Positions 35,743 through 50,715 of a DNA stretch of 64,000 nucleotides are shown piece after piece. Origin of the DNA: Rotaria socialis (taxonomy: Eukaryota; Rotifera; Eurotatoria; Philodinida; Philodinidae). Under the pieces are notes generated by a model. The model saw nothing but the letters and a program-made list of their open reading frames with translations. It was not told where the DNA came from and ran no database searches. Made by a program: the position numbers and the translations under genes. Position 1 is the stretch's first letter, and each line of letters opens with the position of its first letter. The DNA is taken from positions 186,001-250,000 of the forward strand of contig CAJNYU010000063.1 in assembly GCA_905331475.1 (NCBI GenBank). Reading direction: 5' to 3'.

Positions 35743-38557
35743 ATGTTCTTCCATGTGAGTTTCACAGATATTACTTTGAAATAATGAAAAATGTTGTGTA
35801 CTCTAGGTCAGTTTGGATCATGAAATTTTACTTCATCCGCGTTATTTTGGTCCGCAACTGATTAAAACAGTGCGACGAATGTTATTCAATGAAGTTGAAG
35901 GAAAATGCATTGGCAGGTAAATAATTATTATTCTGATTGGTTTTATGAAAAATGACTTCTTCTTTTCTTTAATTAGATACGGCTATGTAATTGCTGTTAC
36001 TTCCATAGATAATATTGGCGTAGGTAGAATTCAACCAGGTAAAAACTGATGGATCGATCTATTGACGATATAAAACTTTAGTTCATAATTAGGACGTGGT
36101 TATGTTATTTTTCCCGTCAAATATCATGCTATCGTATTCCGACCATTTAAACATGAAGTTGTTGAAGCTATTATTACTCAAGTCACAAAAGTAAAATATT
36201 TCTACTAAATATTATGGCAACGTCTATATTATTTTTTTTTTCTATAGATGGGAATCTTTTGTAAAATTGGCCCATTAACTTGTTTTATTTCACGTCATGT
36301 AAGTTTCATCTTTTTTTTTAATTAAAGTAATGTTTTTTTTTCTTACTTCAGAGTATTCCACGTGATATGGAATATGATCCAAGTGCAAATCCACCATGTT
36401 ATAAAAAGAAAGAAGATGTAAGAATGTTTTTTTTCTCGAATTTAATTTTGCAAATATTTGAATTTTTCTAGGATCTTATGATTCAACCAGAAGACAGTAT
36501 TCGAGTGAAAATTGCTGGTCTTCAAGTCGATGCTAAAGAGTTTGTATGTATCTCTTGTAGTAGAACTCATAGAAATAAGATCAAAATTTTACTCGATTAA
36601 ATCAGTTTTCGATTTTTATGACTTAATGGAAGCATGTTTCCTAATTATTTTTGGAAGTGAAAGAGGCTAGATTTTTCCAGACAGCATCCGAAAAAACCAC
36701 ACGCTTGTTTCATAAGGCTGAAATCAAAAATCAGATTCCCTTCCAATTAGAGGTGTCAGCCGAGATGCTCATCGGCGGCGGCTTTAAAAATTTTGATTTG
36801 TTTTATAAGCTCAGCGGCGGCTAACTCAAATATTTTGGCTGCGCGGCGGCGGCGGCTTTAAAAATTTAATTTTTTTGTCGCCGCCGGCGGCGGCGTTGGG
36901 TTCATCGTTAATCAGCGGCGGCGGCTGGAAGGTTAAAAAAGCACTAGTTTTGTGAACAAGAACACTCTGTCTATTGCAATATCTTACCGTTAATATTTTT
37001 AAACAAATATGTGAAACAACTTTATTTTACATCTTGGCATAATAAATAAAGTGCATTTAAATAAATTAGGGACACACCAATTCTAAGTACATGGTCCGAA
37101 AGATGATATTTTTGCCTGATGAAGAACGCAGTCATCCGCTTATTTCATAGATCAATCAAGATTAGTTTTTTTGCTCCATCCGAAGCTGCAGTCTGGATTT
37201 ATGAAAGATTTTAACAAGGCTTCGGGTTTTACCTGGACTTTACATAAAATTAGAATTTGTAAGTTTTGGGCGCTTAATTTCTGCGAAATCCAACTCAATT
37301 TCAGACTTGCCGTTTGTACTAGGCAAAATTTAAGAATATATTTGAAGAGAGCATTCAAACTGAACAGAAATAATATGAAAAAAAATGCTCGGTCGATAAC
37401 TCTCAATACTGAAAAGAAGCAAACACTAGATCAAAAATTCCAGGAATTGTTTTCCCCTGTATAAAAAGAACATGCTCGTCATTCGCAGTTATCAGCCGAG
37501 CATCTTTTTTCATATTATTTCTGTTCAGTTTTGAACGCTCTCTTCAAATCTATTCTTAGATTTTATTAGTGGCGGAGCCAGGATTTTACACTGGGAGCGG
37601 TTCATGGCGCCTAAAAATTACCTGAGGGAACTAAATCCCCCTCAGCCACCCCGTGGAACCGCCACTAGACTTTGTCTGATACAAACTGCAAGTCTGAAAT
37701 TGAATTAGATTTCCCAGCATTTGACCCAACAAAATTTGAAAATTGTAATTTTGTGTAAAAACCACGTGAAATCCGAAGCATTTTTGAAAATCTTTCATAA
37801 ATTCCGACTATGGTTTCAGAGAAGGCGAAAAAACTGATCTTGACTTCTCTATGGAATCAGCGGACAACTGCGTTTTTCATCAGGCAAAAATGTCATCTAT
37901 CAGATCATGTACTAGGAATTGGTGCATCTCTATATATCATATTGAGATGAAAAATGAATAAAAACATCGAAATTCATTAAAAAATGAAAATATAAATAAA
38001 AATTGTCGATATCAATAATAGGGGTCGGCGGCGGCGGCTAATAAATTTTAAAATTTCGCATGCCATCGGCGGCGCGGCGGCTGTAATAAAAGCGCCTCAG
38101 CGGCGGCGGCGGCGGCTTTAATTTTCCAGAGGTAATCGGCGGCGGCTCAGCCGCACGGCTGACACCTCTACTTCCAATCTAAAAACTCTAATTAATCGAT
38201 ACTAAACCCACTGCATTCAATATATTTAAAAGAAAACATCACATAGGAGAGCTCAACCGTAGTGATTATGTTTGGCGTATGTCAGATGAGTTGAAAACAT
38301 CGAATTCATTTTTAAGAAAAAAAAGAACGTATGATTGCTATGTAGACTATTTTTCATATCTGATATTTTCTATCAGCCAATTGATACGCATAATATTTCT
38401 ACTACTAGACAGAAAATATAACCAGAATAAGCAAAAGACATTTTTGTTGTTTTTAGTTCGCCGTTGGCACATTAATGGATGATTATCTAGGTAACTAGTA
38501 CATTTTACATATATACTAATGCACATTTGTTTTATTTTTTTCGTTCTAGTTTCATAA
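35743..38557 (+). CDS. POLR2G: RNA polymerase II subunit RPB7
   Basis: Exons 35743-35754 (12 nt), 35807-35916, 35977-36038, 36093-36190, 36248-36298, 36352-36417, 36472-36543, 38457-38490 and 38550-38557 join in frame to 170 aa (human 172). RPB7 pairs with RPB4 to form the stalk of RNA polymerase II, which binds emerging RNA. The sequence is nearly human-like throughout: [67 protein letters not shown], and [11 protein letters not shown]. Splicing 38490 to 38550 gives the ending DDYLVS, close to human DDYLGLVS; without that splice the protein would end ...YLGN at 38498. Intron 7 is 1913 bp because of a hAT-like insertion. Confidence 0.93.
36740..38178. mobile_element. hAT-type foldback transposon in POLR2G intron 7, with 8-bp target duplication
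   Basis: The element 36748-38170 (1423 bp) starts TAGAGGTGTCAGCCG and ends with its exact complement. It is flanked by the perfect 8-bp duplication CTTCCAAT (36740-36747 and 38171-38178), the hAT signature. Subterminal blocks at both ends are dense in GGC/GCC triplets. The left and right halves are diverged reverse complements almost throughout (for example around 37100-37140 against 37860-37910, and 37180-37400 against 37490-37840), so it is a giant foldback. No transposase is encoded, so it is non-autonomous. Confidence 0.85.
37567..37667. mobile_element. 101-bp MITE nested in the hAT-like element
   Basis: TAGTGGCGGAGCC at the left is mirrored by GGAACCGCCACTA at the right. It interrupts the right arm of the foldback; the left arm at about 37330 has no counterpart. 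The TGGCGGAGCCAGGATTT start is a common type of MITE end in animals. It inserted after the two arms were formed. Confidence 0.6.
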
Positions 38558-41524
38558 ACTTGTTGTCGTTGTTGTGTGTAGTGTATAAAAATGGACGTTT
38601 TTTTTCTTGTATTATATTCTTTGGTCAAGAAAAAATAAAACTGAGCTTTTCTTCTAGCATCAATTAGGTCATACTTATCTCGAAATATGATCTATCTACA
38701 TATCTATCGAACTTGACAGAAACGCAAAAGAGTCTTATTTGTTTGTTTACTCTTTAATTACTTTGACTTTTTTTCTTGCCATCGATGTTATATATGCACA
38801 GCAGTGCTAATCGACTCGACTAATGATTAGTGTCTGCTATTATGTTTGATACATGTTTCTTTTCGTTTTTACTTATGTTCTGGCATCCATCACTTGGCAT
38901 GAGTTGGCTCAACATTTCATTGTCTGTTCGCGTTAGATCATATCTCCGTCAGCATATATTCTGCTAATCGACATCTCTGACATAGAAAAATAATGCTTCC
39001 GGGCCGCATTACTTTTTTTTTAAAAAGAAACCTCATAAGAGAGATGTATATCAAATATATATACAGAGGAAAAAACGGAAAGAAAACATGAGGAAAAAAA
39101 GGAAATATTATTCTTGAGATGTTTACAAATATAACTATCCAATAGAAATGTAATGCAATTGATCTTGACATTTTATTCAAAAAGCGAAAAAGATCGATTG
39201 CTTTTATCTGATGATCATATAAACTTATGTTTATCTGTAACCATCAATTTTTCTTTGATTTTAAATTGCAAGATTAAACTTTCTTCTTCTATTTTTTTGT
39301 TATATATTAAATCAGAACATTTCATTTGTATGATTATTGCACATCTCACATTACTCATAGAAATTTCTATATTATGTTGTAAAATAAATAGAACGAAAAC
39401 ATTATCGTCGTTCCCTTTCTCGAACATACTGACACCGTAAACAGATTTATCTGTTGGGCGTAGATTATTTGGTAAATTATTTGTTGGCCAATCAATAGAG
39501 ATACTTGTCGACTTGTGCATCTTTTAATGTTTATTTTCCCTTGTATTCGTGTACTTAACCATCATCAACATTGTATGTGTGTGTGTGTGTGTTAACAAGC
39601 TCATATACAAGGAATTAGCTGTTCCTTCGTGTACACTACTCATTCTCCCCGCTGTTGCTTCATATACTTCATGATAATCATTTGCTAAAGAACATACACG
39701 CCCATTTCCTTATTGTATGTTTATTTATTAGTAGAAAAGATTAGCAGATAGTTTTTCTTTCTATCTATCTTATTTGTTAGAGAATGTTGATATTCTAATT
39801 TAGAAAATCTCATATATGCTAATAATAGCTATAGGATGCACGCGGTCAATTTCGTGTGTTATGTAGAGCTTCATTCATTGATTTGAAACGCATGTCAAAG
39901 TCACCTACACCGCACTGATTTAATTGAGAGTATGTCTGTGTTTTCTTTTTAATCTACTTCTATTCGCAGAAGAATTTCGAAGTGTTGTCGTTGCGTGAAA
40001 GCCACTCAATCATATATATATATGTATACATACACATGCATAGGATTTTTCTTCTTTTTTGTTGTTGATAAGATCTATACAAGAATAAAAATAACACAAG
40101 CATACAATTCTAACCACTTGATAGATTATTTAGTTTTGCTCTTTCTCGACATCGTTTGCATTTGAATTGGATTTCAATTTTGCTCTTTTCTCTTCTATAC
40201 TATTCGTTTATTTGTCTTCATCGAACACATATATATATATACATACTAAAATTGATGATTATCGTTTCTATTTGTTCATGAAAACCAATCATCAAAAGAT
40301 TACATATTACGCAATTGTCCAGTACAACTACAACTACTACTACATAACACTAAAAAAAGAAAAAGAAATCAATCAAATGTACATATGTTGACAATTGATA
40401 CTCATCTAATTATACTTAGAATAAGTCTTTCTCTTTGAAAAAAAAACTATAAAAGGAAAAAGAAAACTTCAAGTGTTGCAAGAAAAAATCAAATTGCTTG
40501 TATGATTATGTCCTTGAGTATCGAGCGGATCTAACATTTTTCTATATACTCAGCAGGAGATTGACTCATTGTCACATTTAACCGACATGTTGTTCATTAG
40601 TTATTGTTATGTTGCCGACTAGTCGTGCCGTGGGTCACATTGATTACGTTAAACATGTTTGATCTTATTTTATAGCTCGTGGCAATCTCACTACCTAAGT
40701 TTTTCTTCTCGTTTTACAACCAAGACAATGAAATCTTGATATGTATTATATTCATCTAAATCCGAATGAACTGTTTCAATAAAAAAACAAAACAAAATAT
40801 GCTACTATTTGAACAATTGTAATCAGATATGATCAACAACTAAAATGAGATTTGTTGATCCTTAAACAGTAAAATTAATTCAAAGTAAATTTCAATCAGT
40901 ATACACACATATTGAAATTGTATCTACTAAATTGAATATATGAAAAAAAGAAAAGAAAAAGAAACAGGAAGGATGAGGATTGAACGCAAGCTGACAACAA
41001 TCAAACAATAATTTATGATTATAATGATGCACCAAACGGTTGATAGTTTATATTGGTAGTTTCTTTTTTTTTTTTTTTTATTGTATTCATAGGAAAACAT
41101 AAATGACGACAAATTGAGAAAGACTAATGCTAAATGTATGTTTATATGATGTAGGCGACAGCTGGAATTGATGATGAAAGAGAGAAGTTTATATGTCCTT
41201 CCCATTTTTTCTCCATTATTCTTTCGTCATAGTAAAAACAATACTAACAAAAACTGATATCTTATTTGTAGCGGCAGCTTGATAAATTTATTTTTTCAAA
41301 CGAAGAAAAAAAGAAAGAAAAAAAAAGAATATTTAATTTTTTTTTGACAAATTCAGAAGAAAATAGGGGTAAAAACGAAGTGTTAAAAAACAAACAAACA
41401 ATGAAACAAACAAACAAATAAGCGAAAAAAAGAAATAATCCTTTCCTCGCCATACATCTATATTTATATATATATGATACTGGAAAAAAGAAAGCAAAGA
41501 AATCTTCTTCACTCATTTTATAGA
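38558..41524. other. gene-poor region downstream of FOXG1
   Basis: Nearly 3 kb without a supportable gene. It holds simple repeats: TG repeats near 39573-39590, TA-rich runs near 40012-40022 and 40225-40240, and poly-T/poly-A tracts. Together with the upstream desert it may contain FOXG1 regulatory DNA, but no specific site can be named. Confidence 0.45.
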
Positions 41525-42934
<1,410 letters not shown>

Positions 42935-45900
42935 CGTGTAGAATTTTTTTGTTCTGAAATCTACAATGCGAGTAGTAATAATGTATACTATTTCTTCTGT
43001 TCGCTATGACGATATGTCAGAAATAGCAGCCTGTTTGATCAACAAAAGACGATGCGCATCTCTTCTCTTCGAAAGCTTTTTTTTTTCTTCTATTTGCATA
43101 CAGAAGGAGGTGTTCGTGTTCATTATTTTTCCTTCTTTTTTGGACCAATGTTGATGCAGCTTGCATTAACATGGTTGGCCGGAACGAGAGAAGAAAATTG
43201 ATTCTTTTTTCTTTCATTTTTTTTCTTCTTTCTTTCCTTCTTCCAACAGCCAATGTTTGTAAAACAGAACTTCTCTATTTTCACCAATAGAAAGCAAAAA
43301 AAACACAATTTGACCTTTTTTTCTAAAATATATTTCATTGATATTTATTCATCTTCAAAAGATGTTTACGTTTCTATTGTCATCCTAATTGGCATCAATC
43401 TTTAAAACAAAATCTTCAACGAACGACAACTGTCATTGATTTAAACCAGATTCAATATGCAATTGACTCGTTTTTGTTTATAGTCTTTGTATAACTATAT
43501 TGATTGATCATTGTCGTTGGAGAAATGACGAGCCTATTTTAAGTAGAAAAGAAAGATAATCTAACGAGTATGATCTATGCAAATTTCTTTATAAGTGTTT
43601 ATATGCCAGATATGCTGCTGTTATAAACTGATAATCATCCATTTTCTCGTTGATGATGATGATGATGTTGTTTTTGCTTATATGATGTAGTGCAGTTATC
43701 ATGAGAGTCGATCGATTTTGCTTCCGTTACTTGCAAACAAACAAATAGACATTCATAGGGGAAAAAGAAAAAGTTCCGACACCAGAAACGGAAGGCAGAT
43801 ACACACACACACACACACCAACGGTATACGAGTATAAAAAAAACCGAACAATTATGGGATAAAAAGAAAGTGCGCTTGTTCCGGAAATGAAATGGAGTAG
43901 GAAAGGTCTATATCATTATTTTACTCGTCATCTCCAATTAGTTCTTCTAAAATGAGCACCTGCACTTTTGAATATTATACTTAATTTTGCTACTCACTTA
44001 ATATGGAAATGAGTCAAGGGAGGAAGGGAGAGAGAGAGAGAGAGAGAAAAAAAACAAGTCACTAAAAAAATACATGTATATATATATATATACATATATG
44101 AGTCTGTACTCTCCATCACGGCGATGTTTACGCAGTTTGGAATGTTGTATGTATGTGTATATGTTGAGTCGAAAAAAAAAGTAAGAGTTAAAGACGACGT
44201 CAATCATTCTGACAGTTTATTGTTGTAAGACAGCGCATGATGAAGAGAAAAGCTGAGATGCCTTGAAAAAAGGAGCCGGTTCCAGTCTCTTCTTTTGTGA
44301 CTACGTGCAGACTTGCACGATTACCCTGATGACAACAAGGGAGTAAAGAATCAGGAATAGATAACCGAAGTTTTTCTCATTTTCTTGACTCATGACTTTT
44401 AGAAAAGAATGCATTACGTCATTTTTTTAATAAACAAAATCTACATAGAGAAACTCGAAAAAAAGAAAAGAAATGAAAAGAACTGAACAAATTCATCATC
44501 TTCAATATGCTATTATTATTATTATTATTAAATCGTGCTGTGTAAATCGTCAAGGATGAGACATATACATTGTTGAGTATGTCAACGACACGACATGCTA
44601 CATTAATTTTCGATAGAAATCTACTGCCAGTCGTTCTGTGTTGTGATTAGCTTAAGGGTGTCGACAAGCACATCTCTAGTTAAGAGATAATGATGAGCAT
44701 TTTCTCTACTTCTTTTGCTTGAATGAATACAAAAGCAACACATACACACAGAGCAGCATCCATACGGGAAAATTTGTTCATTCGACCATTCGATGTCTGC
44801 TGCTCTCAATATAATTTGCTCAATTTTACTTTCTTTTTCTTTTTCAATGGACAATAGTATACGTGAGCGCATGTCCATTTTTGTCGACACGTTCACACAT
44901 CACAAAAAGCGATTAGAGAAACAACTAGTATACCTTTTGATCTAACCTCGATTTGACATGATCATAATGGATGGTGTATGTTGGATACTTCACAGTACAT
45001 AGAAAAAAAACAACATAAGAGATATTCATTTTCGCTTCATCAAATTACAATGGTTAACTGACATTTTCACCTGACAAATTGTTCAAATATACAAGATTAA
45101 GAGTAAGCGCAAGGACATAATAATCATAATTGAATACATACTGAAATTAGAACCAATCAATACATACATACGTATAGGATGACAAGCTTAAATCATCTTT
45201 TTGCCGCTCACTTTGTTCTTAGTTTAAAATCTAACAACAATGAAAGATAATTATTTGATTGTAAAACAAATCAATCTTATTGCGCAGATGTTATTCTTTT
45301 ACTAGAAGACGAAAAGAACGATATTTCAATCAGTCATCTTTCTTTTCTTTTTCTCCGTTGTAAATGAATGTCAGCACCAGATTTCATCAATGAAAAATGT
45401 TATATAAAGACGAATTATAGCTATTGATTGGCATGTTTAGATATTAAATGATTAGGTTCTCTCCACCTCATAAGTTAAATATTATGGACGATTTTATGCC
45501 AATAAATGTTCGAGAATTGTTTTTTTTTACACCTTGTTGATATAAGTAAAATGTTAGTTTATCTTAAGATTTTATCGGAAAAAAAAGTAAATAAACGAAC
45601 ATTTATAATGTTATTCTTTTTTTCTTTCACTTAATGCAATTACATTAAAAAAAACACAATTAAACCGAGAAAAATATGTTGACCTTTTTTTATATTAAAA
45701 AAAGAAGTTTTTTTTTTTTTATAAAGCAGAATATTGCAGTTTGTATGTTAATCATCAAAAGATTTTGCATAAACTCTTTTTCTAGATATAATAAAAAAAC
45801 TGTTTAAAATTAAAATTTCTCGTTTTTTTTCTATTTTGATAAACATTCATTGATGGGTTGACAAGAATAAACAAAGATCTCTATGGAACGATCGAGTTTT

Positions 45901-47113
45901 AAAATTATCTTTCCAAGATTTTATTGTATTTCAATATAAATTTAATATTTGAAAAGATCCGTGAATGTTTTATTTTCTTTAGAATCAAAAATTGTTGGAA
46001 AATTAATATGATTGTCATAATGGAAATGCTGGTATTGTTACTTAATTAGAATAGACATACTTATGTCATATTAGAATTTTCATTCCGAGGCTAAAAAATT
46101 GAAAATATAGTCTCTCTTTGTCATGTAAGAACTAAAACATTTAAATTTTAATATTTTGGAGTTTTAAAGGAAACAAACGTCACAGATACTATCTATATAA
46201 AATATAATTAAATATAAAAACATAATAAAAATTTTGATATCGTAAGAAAATCTTTTCTAATTGATTTGGAATATACATATTTTCGTGCCGTTTAATGAGC
46301 TCAACTCAACAGTTATGAAAGAACTTTGAATTTGATCCGAACATGTTTTGCATGTGCCGAGAAAAATTCTATTGGTTACACTGATATTTAATATAATAAT
46401 CTTGATTCGGTAAGAGTAAATGCATCAAATGATTATAATATGAATGGATATTTTAATTATTTCATAGTTCCAATATTCGTCGAAAAAGAATCAGCATGAT
46501 TTGACGTAGATAGTATATGGAATGCCTATGAATAAGTTAGCAATCGTCTCTCTCTCTCTCTGTGTGGAGCGCGTACAACCATTTCAAAGATTCTAATCGG
46601 GAGTGAAAGCATAATTTGCTAGACATCCACACATATGTCAGTTTATTCAAGACGCCACGAAACACGCCTGAATATCGCCGACGAAAGTCAAATTCAATCG
46701 ATGTTTGGCAATATGATTTTGCTTGAAAATCAAATTTATATCGTTACTATGATCGATTGAGTCCTTGAAGAAAAATTTTCAATGATCTATCACAATATAA
46801 AAGTAATTATCAATTAATAAATAGCATTTCAAGAGAAATTCTTCTCAAATTGTAGAAACAAATTATTTTCGTATGTGTATCTATGTAGTCTAGCGTCATC
46901 TTTATCGGCATCTATTCGTAGGTATACTGTGCATAACGCACCGTTCGGGCTCGGGTAAATGAATAAATAGTAGTAACAGAAAACAAACAAGCACTTTGAA
47001 AACAAGTAAAGAATAAAATAAAAACAAGAATATTAGCTTCCAAATTATTTCAATGATTTCTAAATAGGTGTTGTATTTTTAGAGATATTTATTGCTTCAC
47101 AATATATTGAACA
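42935..47113. other. gene-poor region upstream of FOXG1
   Basis: 4.2 kb without a supportable gene. Microsatellites are present: CA repeats at 43803-43818, GA repeats at about 44030-44046, TA repeats at 44077-44090, CTCT at 46548-46560 and an ATT run near 44510-44530. The length is unusual in this compact genome and fits developmental enhancers, though no motif proves it. Confidence 0.45.
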
Positions 47114-47386
47114 ATGTTGAAAGGCTTAACATGGCAAACGCTTAAAGCAAATTATTCGTTAGTTCCACTTTTTTCTGTGGTAGCACTTGGTGTGGTTATG
47201 GCAGCCGGACATTCAGTTCGCAGTTTAATATATTCATCTGATGTTAAATGCAACAGACGTAATCAAGATCGTCCATGGGAAACTCAAGTGAACGATGATG
47301 GTTCATTTAACCGCGCAAAATACCTTCACCTCAACGATTATACCAAAATGAAAAAAAGTGAATATGAACCAGATCTCGAAAAATAA
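47114..47386 (+). CDS. NDUFA4: NDUFA4 / COXFA4 family mitochondrial membrane protein
   Basis: An intronless frame of 90 aa. NDUFA4 is a small inner-membrane subunit first assigned to complex I and now placed with cytochrome c oxidase; the vertebrate paralogue NMES1 shares the fold. The family layout is present: a short N-terminus, SLVPLF at the start of one membrane helix, the post-helix SSDVKCNRRNQDRPWE (human NPDVCWDRNNPEPW), and a tail with LNDYTKMKKSEYEPD (human NVDYSKLKKERPDF). It has about ten extra residues between helix and tail. A TTTTTAG acceptor-like site lies about 30 bp upstream of the ATG. Confidence 0.85.
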   Translation: MLKGLTWQTLKANYSLVPLFSVVALGVVMAAGHSVRSLIYSSDVKCNRRNQDRPWETQVNDDGSFNRAKYLHLNDYTKMKKSEYEPDLEK

Positions 47387-48999
47387 ACAATTTAGAACAA
47401 TCCATTCTCAACTAATTTTTGAGCTTCATTCCCATTTACATTTTTCATAGAAAACATTCATTGTGGAAACTATCCTTAACTGTAGATCCATTTTTGTTTT
47501 TTCCTATGTCAATAAAGAACTAGTTGACACCCTTAATTTCTTTTTGTTTCTTGTCACCACATTTCCTGTTTTTTTTTCTGGTAAAAATAAAGTTTAAGAG
47601 CCGTAGTTATTGGTTGTTGATCTTTGAAAATTATGTTTACAATTAGATGATCATTCTATATCAATTATCTAGATAGTATGTATCAACACTTTAATTTATT
47701 GATATTCTACCATCATTTTATAAGAAGTTATTAAACATTTAGATAAATATCAAGTTATACAAAACAAATTGATAATGGGATATGTGGATAAAAAAAAGAA
47801 GCCATTGAATAATTTTTTATCGTACTGACATAATTGCTTTGTTTTTAAAGTATGTTTAATTTTTTATAGATTTGTAAGAAATTTGGAATCGCCAAGAAAA
47901 TAATAAACTTTTATAAGAATCAGTTTGATACGTAAAAAAACCTACAACTTTCTGAATTGCAATTCTACAAATCATCGAAATGTACTTTTAGTACGAAAAA
48001 TGTTCTATTATATCTTTCATGTACAATTTAGCTTTTGGAAATGCATCGTTGGTGTTTTAGGATGGCACTTGTTTTGTTGTATGTATAGACAATGATCTCT
48101 GATGAATATTGATTGTAATCGTATATCAACAAATTTTCTTATCTGATATTGATTTATTGAAAAAACTTGAATAGAATTTTAAGATTATAGGAAACATTAA
48201 AGTGAAGATGGCATTCGAGCTAATAGACTAGAGTTTTTGCTATTTGAATAGAGTGATTGGTTTTTAATATCAGTGGAAATGTTGCTTTGATATCAAGTAA
48301 GTTTTTCGAAATGAAATACATTAGATCATTAACTATTTACTAGAACTCAAGTCTATGAACAAACGAGAGATGCATTAAAAAACGAATCGTTTATTTGTTT
48401 TACTTGAGTTGCAGGTCCCTAAGCGCTAAGTTTATTTTAATAAATCAGAGTAAACTCTTATTTCACTCTAAACTATTCCATTTTAAAGAATCAGTATAAA
48501 TTTCGTTCGTTGAACTGACACAGACTTACTCAATCTTGATCATTGAATAGTTTCGACATTCATCAGAACTATCAGAGTGCACGATAAAGTGTCAAATTCT
48601 CAGTGGATTACTTTAATTATCTCCAATTTCATTACTTTCTGTACTACTTTATCAGATCAAATGAGTTCTGGTTATTCGTATTTGTCAACCATCCGAAAAT
48701 TTTACATGTAATTTACATATTAAATATTCTAGCAAATAATAAAAAGAAAATGTTTATTTATTGATAGATCATGTATCGTGCCATTGAGTGTAATTTTAAT
48801 AGGCAACAATAGTAACGAGAAGTCTCTTTCATTTACCAATGAAGTTCTGCATCACGTGGCAGACACAAGTGTGACAGGGAGGCCATTTACCATGTACGAA
48901 ATCGTCATTGCAGATATTGAACGACGATAGACTACTACTCAACACTATATCTTCTCGTACCGGAGCGTTATCAGATGACTGCAGCAGATTTTAGTTGAA
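47387..48999. other. intergenic AT-rich DNA, no gene seen
   Basis: The NDUFA4 3' flank has AATAAAG signals near 47513 and 47589. Beyond that the sequence is AT-rich and without coding features. Confidence 0.5.
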
Positions 49000-49019
49000 T
49001 TCAAATTTGAATAATTCCA

Positions 49020-50320
49020 ATGAAGATGATAAGCAGCTCCAAAATAGCGCTGCGTTCATTTATCGTTTTTCTCATGGATATTGAAGATAAAAAACTATTT
49101 GTGATTGTCCCGGATACACTTGGCCAAGAAAGTGTACCGCTCATCGAAGAAATTTACCTCTACTTATTACCATTTGCATATCTTGTGAAAATAAACAATC
49201 ATAGAATCTTATAGTGAATCAAGAAAAGTAAAAAGAATCTTCAGCGCAGTTGAATCTTTTTTAACGAGATAGCCGAAAATTTAATAACAATTGGTCGTCA
49301 ATTGGCATTCCCTCTCCAACTGGTTCTCCAGAGTGTAGATTTAGATGAATTCGGCCCATCGTCATGCACTGGCTTGCTGGTACACGAAAGAATGGTTTAT
49401 TTATTATATTCTCAACAAATTTCTACGAACACACATTCGAGCAGATAAGGAACAATAAATGTTGTCGGCAAGGCTCTTTTCTTGTCGCATATAATATAGT
49501 GCACGCGACGAACCAGAGAAGGTTAGAATTCTATTTTGCATGAAAATTGATTCTACACTCAATCTGACTCCATTTATTTCATTGGCTAATATTAGTTATT
49601 TTTCGAATATTCAGAAGAACAGATTTTATTTTCAAATCGATGGCATAATCGACGATCAACTACTGTGCCGAGTGCAATCGAAATTAACAAATGACAATGA
49701 TGATCAACTCAATTCCTTGACCGAGCACATGTGTGCAGAGATCGTAGAAAGCAGTGAATGACATAGAACTAGCTAGTTTATAATACAAGTGTGTGTGAAC
49801 TCGACAAATTCAAAGAAGTCTATAAAATCCTACTGAACAAATCATGGGACGGCGACAATACAAGAGTACACATTCTTTACAATCAACTCGAATTAAGTCA
49901 CGATACAAAGGCTGATTGTATGATTGGACTTCTGTTTCGTGAGAAGAAACTGACTAGTGAACTTAATTCTCATTCGCTTAATCAACTTTCGGTAACTACT
50001 ACTTATAAGAGTATGAAATTATTGAAATGCACTTTCTTATTATAAAAAGACGCTTGAAATACAACCAGCATCTCTCCGCTGAATCATCCCTCATTAATTA
50101 CCATTTACAATAGCAACCGCACGGTGCATGTATCAATAGAAGATTATGCATTTGAATATGAAAAGAGTTTATCAAGGTCTTTTTCAACTCAAAGATGTTA
50201 CCGAATGTGCGAAAGCATCAAGGATATCTCTATGGAAAAACCAAACTCTAATCAAATTTTTAATCGAATACTACAAAGTACTTTTAAGTATATGGAATTT
50301 TTTTCTTTATTATTAAAATA
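49020..50320 (+). pseudogene. decayed ADP-ribosyltransferase-TPR pseudogene
   Basis: Pieces in different frames, broken by stops, match the intact ART gene at 12833-14907 in the same order. 49060-49170 gives DKKLFVIVPDTLGQESVPLI, like the leader domain GDLTILIVSGQLGRIVVPKM. About 49378-49440 gives WYTKEWFIYYILNKFLRT, like WYTRESFVYRSLNKALR. 49540-49761 gives PFISLANISYFSN...., like PFAQVDKLSYFGEEEE, with the catalytic glutamates replaced. 49791-50045 resembles the first TPRs, and 50080-50170 resembles a later TPR (LNHPSLITIYN). The stretch containing the catalytic arginine and STS motif is missing or unrecognisable. Many stops separate the segments, so no product is expected. Confidence 0.7.
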
Positions 50321-50715
50321 ACGATTCTGCCATAAACATCGATTCACTTTTTATTCTTTTTCTAGACTGACAAGATTTTTCTTTCCTAAAAGAACTATTA
50401 AGGTAAAAACACATGAACGTAAAGCTTCATTCTAGAAGACATTGTCATTCATCAGACGCAACATAACCAAAAGTCTTCAAAGATACTGTGCGACTAAATC
50501 ATCATTGATTTATTCTTTCAATTTCAATAGAAGCGCACGTGAAAGAATTTCTTTACGGTTTCGAATGTTTATTTAATGAGAAGACAATAAAATTGTGAAC
50601 GTAAAATATAATAAAAGCTTGACAATAAAAAGGAAGCAGAATGGAGAAAAAAAGAATATATTTATCGTCGATCACAAATATATGTTGGAGAATAAGTTAT
50701 CAATCTTATTTTATT

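Noticed and set aside
37171..37464. 97-codon frame within the hAT-like element as a transposase remnant
   Set aside because: No hAT transposase motifs; the opposite strand is also open, as expected of foldback DNA.
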